This document shows positions 19,005 through 27,282 of a stretch of 64,000 bases of DNA, piece after piece. Location of the stretch: NCBI GenBank assembly GCA_016794505.1, contig JAEUJZ010000014.1, forward strand, positions 79,595 through 143,594. Direction: 5' to 3'. The position numbers and the translations under genes are program-made. Under the pieces are notes generated by a model. The model made no database searches. It saw only the letters and a program-made list of their open reading frames with translations, and had not been told where the DNA came from. Origin of the DNA: Myxococcales bacterium. Lineage in GTDB: Bacteria; Myxococcota_A; Polyangia; Palsa-1104; JAEUJZ01. Numbering within the stretch: the stretch's first letter is position 1; each line of letters starts with the position of its first letter.

Positions 19005-19016
19005 TCCTGATGAACG
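19005..19016. repeat. 12-bp direct repeat, right junction of the insertion
   Basis: TCCTGATGAACG, identical to 11827-11838. The bases on either side differ between the two copies (G versus T before, T versus A after), so the duplication is exactly 12 bp. Confidence 0.85.
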
Positions 19017-19495
19017 ATGCCCGCTTCGTGCAAGGCCCCAAGGCCTGCGCACAGACGGGCGCCGATCTCGCAGACCACCGACTGCGGCAAGAGCGCCGAC
19101 GACGGCACACCCACCGGCCCCAGCGCGGTGAGCGGCTGGCCTTCGATGAATTCCATGGTCAGAAACAGCTCGCCTTCGTGCCGCCCGATGTCATAGGTGC
19201 GCGCGACGTTGGGATGCGAGACGCGTCGTGCCAGCCGCACTTCATTGCGAAAGCGCGAAAACGCGTTGGGCTGCGCAAGCTGCTCGGGGCGCAAGATCTT
19301 GATCGCGACGATCTCCTCCAGCTCGATGTCGCGAGCGCGATACACCGAGCCATAGGCCCCCGCGCCGACCAGACTCAGCAGCTCATAGCGCCCGCCATAG
19401 CGCACGGTCTCGGTCTCGATCAGGTCGTTCTCTGAGAGCTCGATCTCTGAATCGGCAAGCCTGCTGTCCGGGTCGACGGAGATCTCACGGACCAT
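19005..19495 (-). pseudogene. Ser/Thr protein kinase, N-lobe part of the split gene
   Basis: The 5' part of the kinase whose remainder is at 9747-11838. It encodes an acidic leader (1-35), the Gly-rich loop GAGAYGSVY (44-52), the ATP lysine in VAIK (K66), the C-helix glutamate in RNEVRLARR (E85), and the helix ending LHEAGIVHQ (155-163). It stops making sense at the 12-bp repeat. Beyond that the frame enters inserted DNA and ends after about 20 residues at 18944. The catalytic loop, DFG and activation segment are missing, so any product cannot phosphorylate. Joined to the other part it makes an 856-residue kinase with TolB-like and TPR regions. It lies 131 bp downstream of the vWA gene on the same strand. 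Confidence 0.85.
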
Positions 19496-19626
19496 AGCCT
19501 ATGGTAGCGCGCCCAGGTCGGCGATGGATCGGCGACGCAAGCGCGGACCGAGTAGCGCCGCAGCGAACGCGTCTTCCGTCGCTGTGTAGCGCAGAAGCGC
19601 AGCATCCACGCCGGGCCACGTCGAGC

Positions 19627-20940
19627 TTAGCTGCTCGCGCGCAGGCGACGCCGGACGAGCCACGTCAGAAGCAGAAGCGCCGACAGAGGGCCCAAGAGGC
19701 CAGCCGGACTGTCGCTGCTCACCTTGCACTGACAGCCGCCGGTCTGATCAAAGCCAGGAGGCCGCGGCGCCATGCACATGCCGGTGAAGTCCACGCACTC
19801 GGTGCCTTCCGGGCAGGTCGTGTACGAGCAGGGATTGTCGACGCACTTGCCCTCGATACAGCCCTGGCCACCGTGACACAAAAGAGCGTCGCAGCGCGGG
19901 TCGGGCTGGCACGCGCCATTTAGGCACTGCTGTCCCGATGGGCACGGGCCGCCGCAGGGATCGGGCACGCACAGCCCGTTTTCGCAGCGGCTCTTCAGCG
20001 GGCACGGAGACTTGCAAGTGCCCACGCACGATGCGCCCTGCGCAGTGAACAAGCAGGCTTGACCATTTGGGCACTGCTGGCTGGTGCAAGGGTTTGCCTT
20101 GCAGGCGTCTTGCAGGCAGACCTCTCCCGTCGGACACGGCGTGCCATAGCAGCCGTCTTCGCACAGCACCCCAGCGCCCGCATCGCCCACCACCAGCGTC
20201 CGCAAGATCGTGTTCAAAACCGTGTTCAGCGAGGCCGCATCCGTCGCTTCATAAAACTTGTTCGTCCCTTGCTTGGGCAGGCCACCCGCCACGGCCATGC
20301 GGTTCAGCGCATCACGGTCGCTCGCGGGCAGGTTGCCAAAGCCCACGACGATGGTCTTGACCGGCGGGCTTTGGGCGATGGCTGCACCGATCGCGTTGAT
20401 CGTCGCTTGCACCGGATCGACGCCACAGCAAGCCGCGTCGGGCACGCCATCGGTCAAAAGCAAAATGTAGTGCGGACGCTGCGGATCTTTAAAAGCCATC
20501 TCGTCCGCTAGCTTGCTGATCGCGGTACACATCGGCGTCGTTCCGGCCTTAAACGGGTACTCGATCATCGCGTTGTTGATCTCGGTCTTGTTGCTGGACC
20601 CAAGCGGCACGCGAAAGGTCTCGTACGGCACGCAGCTGCCGTCGTACCGAGGGAAGTTGGTGTACGCAAGCGGCAGGCGACCGTTTAGGTTGTTGTTGAG
20701 AGTCGTCAGAGTAGCCGTCGCGATCGCCCACTTGGTCTTGCTGCGATCGCTTTCCAGCATGCCCTGCGGGTTATCGTTCATGGACGCGGACTGATCGAGA
20801 AGGATGGCCAGGTTCGGGCAGCGTGGAACCACCGCGAGCGCGGAATCAACCCACGCCATGCAGAGCAGACCCACGATCCACGGCACAAGACGCAGCCCTC
20901 GCTTGTGCGACGAAACATGCGATTGCCAAGAACCCACCAT
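19627..20940 (-). CDS. vWA-domain, Cys-rich surface protein with MYXO-CTERM-like tail
   Basis: 437 residues. A signal peptide (about 1-36, ending DSALA) leads into a von Willebrand A domain with the metal site DQSASM (D49, S51, S53) and the later LLLTDGVPDA strand. From about residue 255 there is a long Cys-rich region of short EGF-like repeats (CPTGEVCLQDACKANPC, CPNGQACLF, CPSGQQCLNGACQPDPRC). The C terminus has GGCQC, a hydrophobic helix and an Arg-rich end, the MYXO-CTERM sorting pattern, implying processing and outer-surface anchoring. A paralogue lies at 53922-55244. The start has a GGAGGT site. Its 5' end is only 22 bp from the divergent lipoprotein gene. Confidence 0.88.
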   Translation of the reverse strand: MVGSWQSHVSSHKRGLRLVPWIVGLLCMAWVDSALAVVPRCPNLAILLDQSASMNDNPQGMLESDRSKTKWAIATATLTTLNNNLNGRLPLAYTNFPRYDGSCVPYETFRVPLGSSNKTEINNAMIEYPFKAGTTPMCTAISKLADEMAFKDPQRPHYILLLTDGVPDAACCGVDPVQATINAIGAAIAQSPPVKTIVVGFGNLPASDRDALNRMAVAGGLPKQGTNKFYEATDAASLNTVLNTILRTLVVGDAGAGVLCEDGCYGTPCPTGEVCLQDACKANPCTSQQCPNGQACLFTAQGASCVGTCKSPCPLKSRCENGLCVPDPCGGPCPSGQQCLNGACQPDPRCDALLCHGGQGCIEGKCVDNPCSYTTCPEGTECVDFTGMCMAPRPPGFDQTGGCQCKVSSDSPAGLLGPLSALLLLTWLVRRRLRASS

Positions 20941-20944
20941 AGTG

Positions 20945-20956
20945 ACCTCCGAGGAG
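20945..20956. promoter_or_regulatory. back-to-back Shine-Dalgarno sites shared by divergent genes
   Basis: The 22 bp between the two divergent start codons contain CTCC-GA-GGAG. The minus-strand gene uses GGAGGT and the plus-strand gene uses GAGGAG. No room is left for a promoter, so each promoter must lie inside the opposite coding region and the two 5' ends must overlap. Confidence 0.6.
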
Positions 20957-20962
20957 TTGAAA

Positions 20963-21574
20963 ATGACCCTAGCTTTTCATCTTAAAGAAAGATGCTCGCG
21001 TCGATGGTCCCGTCTTGTGGATGGTCTGCGCGCAGCCTGGCCAGCGACTGTTCTTTGCGCGGCGCTCGCAACCTCTGGCTGCACGGGGGCAAGCAGCCTC
21101 AAGCTAGAGCTCGGCACGCTGGACCCCGCGGATCCCATGGCCTTTCGCTTTCTCGATCTGAAAGACGACATGCAGGTGCAGCTAGCTGGCGGCGCACAGG
21201 GCGGCTTTCACATCTGGACGCTGTACCGCGTGATCGGCAATACCGTCGATCGACGTGTGCGCGTGCGGCGCTTCATCGATCGCTTGGGACCGGGGGGCAA
21301 GCGCGATCGCATCTTGACCGGCGAAGGCAGCGAGCACATCCCAGCCGAGTCGCCGTGGGAGCTTCTAACCCCCATCCCCAGCTTCGTCTGCCCCACCCCG
21401 ATCAACGTGAATGCGCTGGATGCGCCGCTTGAGCTGAAAGTGCAGTTTGAAGACAGCGCCGATGCCAGCGTGCGCTTGGCGGAAGCAACGGTGCGCGTGA
21501 CCGCGATCTGCCCGCCCGCCGCAGTCGATGCCATGCAGCACGAATTCTGCATGAGCATCTGCGTCGGCAAGTAA
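20963..21574 (+). CDS. lipoprotein of unknown function
   Basis: 203 residues from the ATG at 20963 (GAGGAG six bases upstream). The leader AAWPATVLCAALATSGC carries a lipobox-like TSGC, preceded by a basic, longer than usual n-region. The mature protein is mixed alpha/beta with short strands (QVQLAGGAQGGFHIWTLYRV, RRVRVRRFIDRL, LELKVQFEDSADASVRLAEA) resembling an immunoglobulin-like domain. It has four cysteines in the last 55 residues (SFVCP, AICPP, EFCMSIC). No family was recognised. It is divergent from the vWA gene with overlapping control sites, so the two may be co-regulated and both act at the cell surface. Confidence 0.7.
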   Translation: MTLAFHLKERCSRRWSRLVDGLRAAWPATVLCAALATSGCTGASSLKLELGTLDPADPMAFRFLDLKDDMQVQLAGGAQGGFHIWTLYRVIGNTVDRRVRVRRFIDRLGPGGKRDRILTGEGSEHIPAESPWELLTPIPSFVCPTPINVNALDAPLELKVQFEDSADASVRLAEATVRVTAICPPAAVDAMQHEFCMSICVGK

Positions 21575-21609
21575 GCAAGCGCGGCGATCGGCGCTAGGCC
21601 ACGTCGGCA

Positions 21610-21671
21610 GCAAATGCAAGTCATTTGCATGTACTGCCGGCGTACTAAGATGCAAGTCCATTGCATCTTTT
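21610..21671. terminator. two tandem hairpins between convergent genes
   Basis: Hairpin 1 (21610-21628): GCAAATG, five-base loop, CATTTGC. Hairpin 2 (21647-21669): AAGATGCAA, loop GTCCA, TTGCATCTT, followed by TT, giving a nine-base perfect stem and a short T run. The two share TGCAAGTC. They lie between the lipoprotein gene (+) and the 21740-22738 gene (-), so a two-way transcription terminator is the simplest reading, although the stems are A+T-rich for this genome. Confidence 0.5.
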
Positions 21672-21739
21672 GCTGGCCGCCCGTTGCTTGCACGGTGCGT
21701 GAAAAGAAGTCGTCGACCGGCGGGCGGGAAGAAGCGCGC

Positions 21740-22738
21740 TTAGCGGTCCGCCGAGCCGGGATCGGCTTTGTGAAGACGGATGGGAATCGGCTTCAGATCG
21801 ACGCGACAGGTGCTGCCGCCGTGCTTGGGAATCGTCGAGGATAGGTGATAGCGCAGCCCAAACACCGAGCAGATGCCCGCCTGAAACTGACCAAAGATGC
21901 CGCAGTGACCGGGCTGCCAGCCGGGGCGGCTGTACCACGGGCAGGCCGTGCCTTCGAGGTATCCGCTGCGCTGGTCCGCATCGGTGTGACCCCAGTGCTC
22001 GGGGTTTACGCGAAAGACGTACTCGCTCATGCGCAGGATCTCGATGGCGGCGGCAGCGGGATCCGCGGGCTTAGCCGGCACACCAAAATAGCGACGGGCG
22101 TATTCGCCATAGCGCGCCCCGGATGCAAAGCAGATGTCGCCCAAGATCTTGCGCGCGTGCGGCAGGTGCGCGGGCAGCGACTCGGTCAGCACGATCAAAA
22201 GCTCGCCCAGGTGCGTCGTCACTTCCCGCCAGCGAGCCTCAGGCGAAAGCGGCCACAGCAAGCGCTCGGCATGCAGCCACTCGGCCAGGCTGCGCGGTGG
22301 GCCCCCGACGGCGGAAAAGATCCAGTCTGACTTGTGGCGACCCGCTGTCGGTCGGTGCAGCAGGTACAGCGCAGCCATCACCAGCGCTAGCTCGCGCGGG
22401 GGCGCTGACTCGGGATGCGGGCTGCGCGCGGGAAGCTGCGGCAGGTGGCGCGCTAGCTCATCATAGCGACGTTCGAACATGCGACGGGACAGCGTCGCCA
22501 AGATGGGCTCGCAGGCCTCGCCCAGGTGAGACCGAAGCTGAAAGCGCAGCGTGGCAAACCAGTCGCGCATGCCGGCTGCAGCCAAGAAAAAGCGCGCCAT
22601 GGCGGGGATCTGCTCGCGACGATAGACCTCGCGCAGAAGCCGCGGGGCTAGCGAGTGGAACAGCCGCACCAACCGCGCCTGGGACCGCGAGTCGGCCGCA
22701 GGACCCGAACCTGAAAACGAGCGCTCAGCGTTCTCCAC
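21740..22738 (-). CDS. unknown protein with Cys-rich C terminus, Sir2 operon
   Basis: 332 residues, not recognised with confidence. The N-terminal 240 residues are helical (LVRLFHSLAPRLLREVYRRE, MARFFLAAAGMRDWF) with no signal peptide. The C-terminal 90 residues contain the cysteines in GTACPWYSRPGW, GHCGIFGQF, GICSVFGL and GGSTCRVDL, spaced as if they bind a metal or form an active site. The pattern loosely recalls the tails of V4R or aminothiazoline-carboxylate hydrolase-like domains, but this is weak. The start codon lies inside the end of the Sir2 gene (14-bp overlap), so translation is probably coupled and the protein may work with the deacetylase. Confidence 0.65.
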   Translation of the reverse strand: MENAERSFSGSGPAADSRSQARLVRLFHSLAPRLLREVYRREQIPAMARFFLAAAGMRDWFATLRFQLRSHLGEACEPILATLSRRMFERRYDELARHLPQLPARSPHPESAPPRELALVMAALYLLHRPTAGRHKSDWIFSAVGGPPRSLAEWLHAERLLWPLSPEARWREVTTHLGELLIVLTESLPAHLPHARKILGDICFASGARYGEYARRYFGVPAKPADPAAAAIEILRMSEYVFRVNPEHWGHTDADQRSGYLEGTACPWYSRPGWQPGHCGIFGQFQAGICSVFGLRYHLSSTIPKHGGSTCRVDLKPIPIRLHKADPGSADR

Positions 22739-23633
22739 GCAGTGTTTCTAACACAGCATCCAGGGCGCTGAGCGCCGCGCGTGCGCCGCTTGCCAAACTC
22801 AGAGCATTTCCATCGCTGGGAACCTCGGGTTCGCGCGGGTTTACGCGCAGCAAGCAGGCCTCGCGCACGTACATGACCTGCTCGCCAAACAGCCGCACTG
22901 TGGGAATGCCCAGGCCAGCCCCCAGCTCGACGATGACCAGCTTTTTCTGCGGCATGCGAGCCAGCCAGCCGCGCATGCGATCCGAGCGCTGGGCGTAGCG
23001 ATCGGTCAGCCACATTCCATCGTTGAACATCAGGATGTTGGGACGCGCCAGGCCACCGCAGTCGGGGCAGATCGGCAGCGGACCGCTGGCCAGAAAGCTT
23101 CCGGGATCGATCGGCACGACATCGTCCGTCCCCGGCACGGGCTTGGGGGCAGCAAAGATGCGCGGCTGACACAGCGCATGGCACTGCAGGTACTCGATGC
23201 TGCCATGCACTTCGACAACGCGATCGTCGGCAAAGCCGGCGCGCTGAAACTGGCCATCGACGTTCGACGTAAAGACATAGGCGCCGCGCGGCATGCGCTC
23301 GGCCCAGCGCCGAAGGATCGAAAAGCCCTCGTGCGGCTGCGTCTTGCGATACAGGTTCAGACGGTGGCCATAAAAGCCCCAGGCCAGCTTCGGATCGCGG
23401 TCAAACCAGGTGGGATTGGCGAGCTCTGCAAAGCGCAGCCCCCGCTTTTCGTACGCCGGATACGCGCGCCAAAAGCCGCGGTCGCCGCGAAAGTCCGGCA
23501 AGCCGGAATCGACCCCCATGCCAGCCCCGGCCGTGATCAAAAGAGCCTCGCTGTCGGCGATGGCGCGTGCTGCCTTTTCGACGACGTGCGGATCAAGCGC
23601 GGCCGGCGCGCCGGCTTCCGTCGGGCTGGACAT
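22725..23633 (-). CDS. Sir2-family NAD-dependent protein deacylase
   Basis: Removes acyl groups from lysine using NAD+. 302 residues, full length. The NAD-binding signature GAGMGVDSGLPDFRG spans residues 36-50, TSNVDGQFQRAG (122-133) matches the TQNIDxLHxxAG block, H143 in EVHGS is the catalytic base, and C151, C155, C189 and C192 form the zinc site. The late VELGAGLGIPTVR replaces the usual GTSLxVxPA strand, a modest departure. It starts directly after the stop of the upstream gene (TAA then ATG) and overlaps the downstream Cys-rich gene, so the three form one operon. Targets cannot be inferred; protein lysine deacylation, or a defence-type Sir2 role, are both conceivable, with no defence partner visible. 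Confidence 0.92.
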   Translation of the reverse strand: MSSPTEAGAPAALDPHVVEKAARAIADSEALLITAGAGMGVDSGLPDFRGDRGFWRAYPAYEKRGLRFAELANPTWFDRDPKLAWGFYGHRLNLYRKTQPHEGFSILRRWAERMPRGAYVFTSNVDGQFQRAGFADDRVVEVHGSIEYLQCHALCQPRIFAAPKPVPGTDDVVPIDPGSFLASGPLPICPDCGGLARPNILMFNDGMWLTDRYAQRSDRMRGWLARMPQKKLVIVELGAGLGIPTVRLFGEQVMYVREACLLRVNPREPEVPSDGNALSLASGARAALSALDAVLETLRGER

Positions 23634-24071
23634 TTAGTTCACGTAGCCTCCACTGCCCCGGTGGGCAGCCAGCGCAAGCTCGGCGAGATCGTGGGCTGGG
23701 CCGGGATCGTCGTCGAGCAGGTTGCTTGCCCCGTTCTCAAGGGCTTCGTCGGCTAGCTCAAGCCCTTGGCGGGTCAGCAGAAAATGCACGCGCCCTTCGC
23801 CCTGCGGCGTGCTGATCTCGGCTTCAAACGCCGGGCCGGTGACGCTGCCCAGCGCCATGTCTCGCTGCAGGCGAATCACCTTGCCGTTTAGCAAGTCTCC
23901 GGTCAGGCGCTCGATGTTTTCCTGCCGCTTGTGCAGACGGTACGCCGCTTGAAAAAGCCGCATCGTAACCTCGGGACGCAGGGGAAGATTGCTGGCCAAC
24001 ACGGCGATCAGCAGCCAATAAGGAACCGGATCCGCGCCACCTGGCGCTCTCGGCGGAGACGTACCGCTCAT
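23634..24071 (-). CDS. unknown protein, first gene of the Sir2 operon
   Basis: 145 residues from the ATG at 24071; the frame extends upstream to 24185 but those residues are basic and unlike the rest. No signal peptide. A hydrophobic helix (PYWLLIAVLASNLPL) is followed by TMRLFQAAYRLHKRQENIERL and a stretch that may form a winged-helix-like or beta domain (GKVIRLQRDMALGSVTGPAFEAEIST, GRVHFLLTRQGLELADEAL). It ends immediately before the Sir2 start. Divergent from the EF-G gene with about 200 bp between the two starts. Family not recognised. Confidence 0.6.
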   Translation of the reverse strand: MSGTSPPRAPGGADPVPYWLLIAVLASNLPLRPEVTMRLFQAAYRLHKRQENIERLTGDLLNGKVIRLQRDMALGSVTGPAFEAEISTPQGEGRVHFLLTRQGLELADEALENGASNLLDDDPGPAHDLAELALAAHRGSGGYVN

Positions 24072-24273
24072 GAACCGCAGAGTAGCCGAAAGCGACCGCG
24101 GTCGAAACACCTTGCGCAGCCGCGGCGCAGCCCGACCCAAGGCTCGCAATTTTCTCGGTGTACAAAAGAGCCTTTGCCGTATCATCAGCCGCTCTTGGCG
24201 GCATGAGGTCCGTCGCAGAAAAACACCTCACCGCCTGAAGAAACGACGGAAGGTTCTTTCGGAGGTCTGTTGG

Positions 24274-26358
24274 ATGCGCAACTACAGCGAAGCAGAGATT
24301 CGGGACGTTGTACTGATCGGTCATGGTGGCGCGGGGAAGACTTCGCTGGCAGAGGCCGTCTTTTTTGACACCAAGGCGGTGACGCGCCTGGGCCGCGTCG
24401 ACGATGAGACCTCAAACCTCGATGTCGAGCCGGAAGAAAAGAAGCGCAAGGGCACCATCAACCCGCACTGCGCGACGGTCGAGTGGGCCAAGACCAAGAT
24501 CAACTTCATCGACACCAGCGGTCAAGGCGACTTCATCGTCGACACCATGACCGCGATCGGTGCGGGAGACTGCGCGCTGTGCGTGGTCTCAGCGTCGGAC
24601 GGCGTGCAGGTCTATACCGAAAAGACCTGGGAAGAAGCGAACCGCCTGGCGATGCCAGCGATGTTCTTCATCAACAAGATGGATCGCGAGCGCGCCGACT
24701 TTGCCCACGCGCTAGAGGGCGTGCAAAAGACGCTGTCAGACAAGGCGGTGCCCATCGTCCTGCCCATCGGGGCCGAGTCCAAGTTCGAAGGCGTGATCGA
24801 TCTGGTGTCGCAGAAAGCCCATCGCTTTTCGGAAGACGGGCGCGAGGTCACGGTCGAGGCCATTCCCGCCAACCTGCAAGCGGCGACGCACAGCGCTCGC
24901 GAGAAGCTGATCGAAGCAGTGGCGGCATCGGACGACGATCTGATGGCCAAGTTCTTCGACGCCGGCACGCTGACCGATAGCGAGCTAGCCGACGGTCTGC
25001 GCAGAGCGGTGGCGACACGGCAGGTCTATCCCGTGGTCTGCGGCTCGGCCGCGAGCAACCGCGGCGTGCAGACGCTTCTGGATGCCATCGTGCAGCTTTT
25101 GCCGACCGCTTCAGCCGGTCGCAGCCGCACCGGCAAGGGCAAGGGCGATGCCGATGTGCAGCGCAGCCCCAAGTCGAGCGAGCCGTTTTCGGCCTATGTC
25201 TTCAAAATGATCCCGTCGGAAGTCGGCCGCATGGCCATGGTGCGCGTGGTCTCGGGCACGCTGACCGCCGACAGCAACATCTTCAACTCGACGCACGACA
25301 AGGGCGAGCGCATCGGTCAGCTGTACCTGTTTGCGCCCGGCAAGCGCGCATCGGTCAACGAAGCGCATCCCGGCGACATCGTCGGCCTGGCCAAGCTGAA
25401 GGCGACGCGCATCGGCGATACGCTGTGCGACGAAAAAGATCCGGTGCGCTTTCCGCTGCCGCACGTGCCGGCTCCGGTGGTGCGCTATGCCCTGCTTTCC
25501 AAGGGCAAGACCGACGAAGCCAAGCTGGCGCAGAAGCTGAACGACGTCAAAGAAGAAGATCTGTCGCTAAAGATCGAATACGACGCCGCCACCAAAGAGA
25601 CGATCATCGGTGGCTGTGGTCCCGTACACATCGAAGTCACGCTGGAAAAGCTGCGTCGCGCCAGCGTCGAAGTCGAGCTTGCTCCGCCGCGCATTCCGTA
25701 CCTAGAGACGATCCGCGGGCGAGCCAAGAACGTCGAAGGCAAGCACAAGAAGCAGACGGGCGGCAAAGGTCAGTTTGGCGTCGTGTACCTCGATCTAGAG
25801 CCAGCCCCGCGCGGATCGGGTTTGATTTTTGAAGACGCGATTGTCGGCGGCTCTGTGCCGCGGCAGTTCATTCCCGCCGTCGAAAAAGGCATCAAAGAGC
25901 GCATGTCGCGCGGCGGCCTTGCCGGGTATCAGTGTACCGACGTGAAGGTGCGGCTGTTCGATGGCAAGTACCACGATGTCGACAGCGATTCGCGCAGCTT
26001 TGAAATGGCTGGCAGCAAGGGCTTCTTGACCGCATTCAAGCAAGCACACCCGGTCATCTTGGAGCCGCACATGAAGATCGAAGTGGTCTGTCCCGAAGAT
26101 CACATGGGTCAGATCATCGGCGACTTGAACAACCGACGCGCCAAGATCGCCGGCATGGAAGCACGCGGCAAGATGCAGGTCATCAAGGCCTCGATACCGA
26201 TGTCCGAGACGCTCGACTACTCTGCGTTTCTGCGCTCGGCGACTGGTGGACGCGGCGCGTTTGCGCTGGAAGCGTCGCACTACGAAGAGATGCCGGCGCA
26301 TCTGGCCGACAAGGTCATCGCCTCCGCCAAAAAGACGCACGACGAAGACGAAGAGTAG
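24274..26358 (+). CDS. elongation factor G-like translational GTPase, paralogue type
   Basis: 694 residues with the five-domain EF-G layout: GTPase domain with P-loop GHGGAGKTS (16-24), G4 motif NKMD and G5 SAA, an EF-Tu-like domain 2, then domains III-V (EVTLEKLRR ... EPHMKIEVVCPEDHMGQIIGDLNNRRAKI). The G3 motif is DTSGQGDF (80-87) instead of DTPGHVDF, so the catalytic histidine is replaced by glutamine. The switch I region also departs from RGITI. This marks a second, specialised EF-G rather than the housekeeping copy; related paralogues act in ribosome rescue, recycling or tetracycline-type protection. The start at 24274 is set by GGAGGT eight bases upstream. Cytoplasmic. Confidence 0.88.
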   Translation: MRNYSEAEIRDVVLIGHGGAGKTSLAEAVFFDTKAVTRLGRVDDETSNLDVEPEEKKRKGTINPHCATVEWAKTKINFIDTSGQGDFIVDTMTAIGAGDCALCVVSASDGVQVYTEKTWEEANRLAMPAMFFINKMDRERADFAHALEGVQKTLSDKAVPIVLPIGAESKFEGVIDLVSQKAHRFSEDGREVTVEAIPANLQAATHSAREKLIEAVAASDDDLMAKFFDAGTLTDSELADGLRRAVATRQVYPVVCGSAASNRGVQTLLDAIVQLLPTASAGRSRTGKGKGDADVQRSPKSSEPFSAYVFKMIPSEVGRMAMVRVVSGTLTADSNIFNSTHDKGERIGQLYLFAPGKRASVNEAHPGDIVGLAKLKATRIGDTLCDEKDPVRFPLPHVPAPVVRYALLSKGKTDEAKLAQKLNDVKEEDLSLKIEYDAATKETIIGGCGPVHIEVTLEKLRRASVEVELAPPRIPYLETIRGRAKNVEGKHKKQTGGKGQFGVVYLDLEPAPRGSGLIFEDAIVGGSVPRQFIPAVEKGIKERMSRGGLAGYQCTDVKVRLFDGKYHDVDSDSRSFEMAGSKGFLTAFKQAHPVILEPHMKIEVVCPEDHMGQIIGDLNNRRAKIAGMEARGKMQVIKASIPMSETLDYSAFLRSATGGRGAFALEASHYEEMPAHLADKVIASAKKTHDEDEE

Positions 26359-26365
26359 CGGGACT

Positions 26366-26385
26366 CGCGCAGGGCACTCTGCGCG
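26366..26385 (+). terminator. possible hairpin terminator after the EF-G gene
   Basis: CGCGCAG, six-base loop, CTGCGCG, eight bases past the stop. There is no T run, so it may only stabilise the 3' end. Confidence 0.35.
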
Positions 26386-26508
26386 ACGCGCCACCGCTGG
26401 TTCCCGGCCGCTTTGGCATCGGCTTCTTTTGCCTTCCGCCCCCCTTCGAGTGATCTTCCGCGACCCGCCGTCGATCTGTACGCCCTGGGATGGCGATATG
26501 ATGAAGGC

Positions 26509-27273
26509 GTGTCGGTCTCTCCGCGAACCCCCTCGCTGATACAGCCACAGGCTGCGCTGGTCCTTCTGGATCAGGTGCAGCACTTGCAGGACCTAAACCA
26601 GTTTGAGCCGGCGGCGTTGCTCGACGCACTGGAAGCCGACCTGGGGCCACAGGTCAGCGCCGACGGAGCCGAGGCCGATCGTCTGCTGGCGCAGATCGCA
26701 GCGCAGCTGGATGCGCTGCATCAAGTGCTGTCAGCGATCGAGCCGTTTGCGCGCAAGATTATGGGCATTCGCTTGCTGCACGCGCTGGCCAGCGAGCCGG
26801 TCTCACCGCAGCTACGCCCTCTGCTGTCTGCGACGATCCTTTCGTATGCGGGCGATCTGCGTGTGCTGGCCCAGCGCTTAGAGCGCTCGGTCTCGGTGAC
26901 GGCGCTCGATGCCATTCTGGCCGCTGCAGAGGCCGTGCTGGCGCTGCGCCATGAGCTGCAACAAGGGGTGTTCGCCATCGGCCAGCGCCTCGCGCGCGGA
27001 TACCTGCCGCAGGTGCAGCGAGCGGCGCGCAGTCCGCTTGTGTCGACGGCACATGCCGCGCGCTTGCGTCAGATCTTCGTCGATCTTCAGAAGATCACAG
27101 AGTCGCCGCTGCGCCTGCTTGCCGAGCCCATTGAAGCGCGCCTTAAGAAGCTGCCGGTCCCCGAGGCCGAGATCCTTTCCACCCTGTCGAGCCAAGACGC
27201 CCCCGAGACAGCGAGCAAGCCCGAGACCCCGAGCAACGCGCACGGGCGCTTTGCGCTTCTAGAGATCGACTGA
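26509..27273 (+). CDS. helical protein of unknown function
   Basis: About 254 residues. The frame is open from a TTG at 26413, but the GTG at 26509, with GAAGG just upstream, fits the start of clean helical sequence better. Almost the whole protein is amphipathic helix (QAALVLLDQVQHLQDLNQ, DRLLAQIAAQLDALHQVLSA, DAILAAAEAVLALRHELQQ), ending in a Pro/Ser/Thr-rich tail with KPETPSN. There is no signal peptide, no transmembrane segment and no known motif. It lies 150 bp after the EF-G gene on the same strand and converges with the AdoMet decarboxylase gene. Possibly a coiled-coil scaffold. Confidence 0.6.
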   Translation: MSVSPRTPSLIQPQAALVLLDQVQHLQDLNQFEPAALLDALEADLGPQVSADGAEADRLLAQIAAQLDALHQVLSAIEPFARKIMGIRLLHALASEPVSPQLRPLLSATILSYAGDLRVLAQRLERSVSVTALDAILAAAEAVLALRHELQQGVFAIGQRLARGYLPQVQRAARSPLVSTAHAARLRQIFVDLQKITESPLRLLAEPIEARLKKLPVPEAEILSTLSSQDAPETASKPETPSNAHGRFALLEID

Positions 27274-27282
27274 GTCCGCGTA

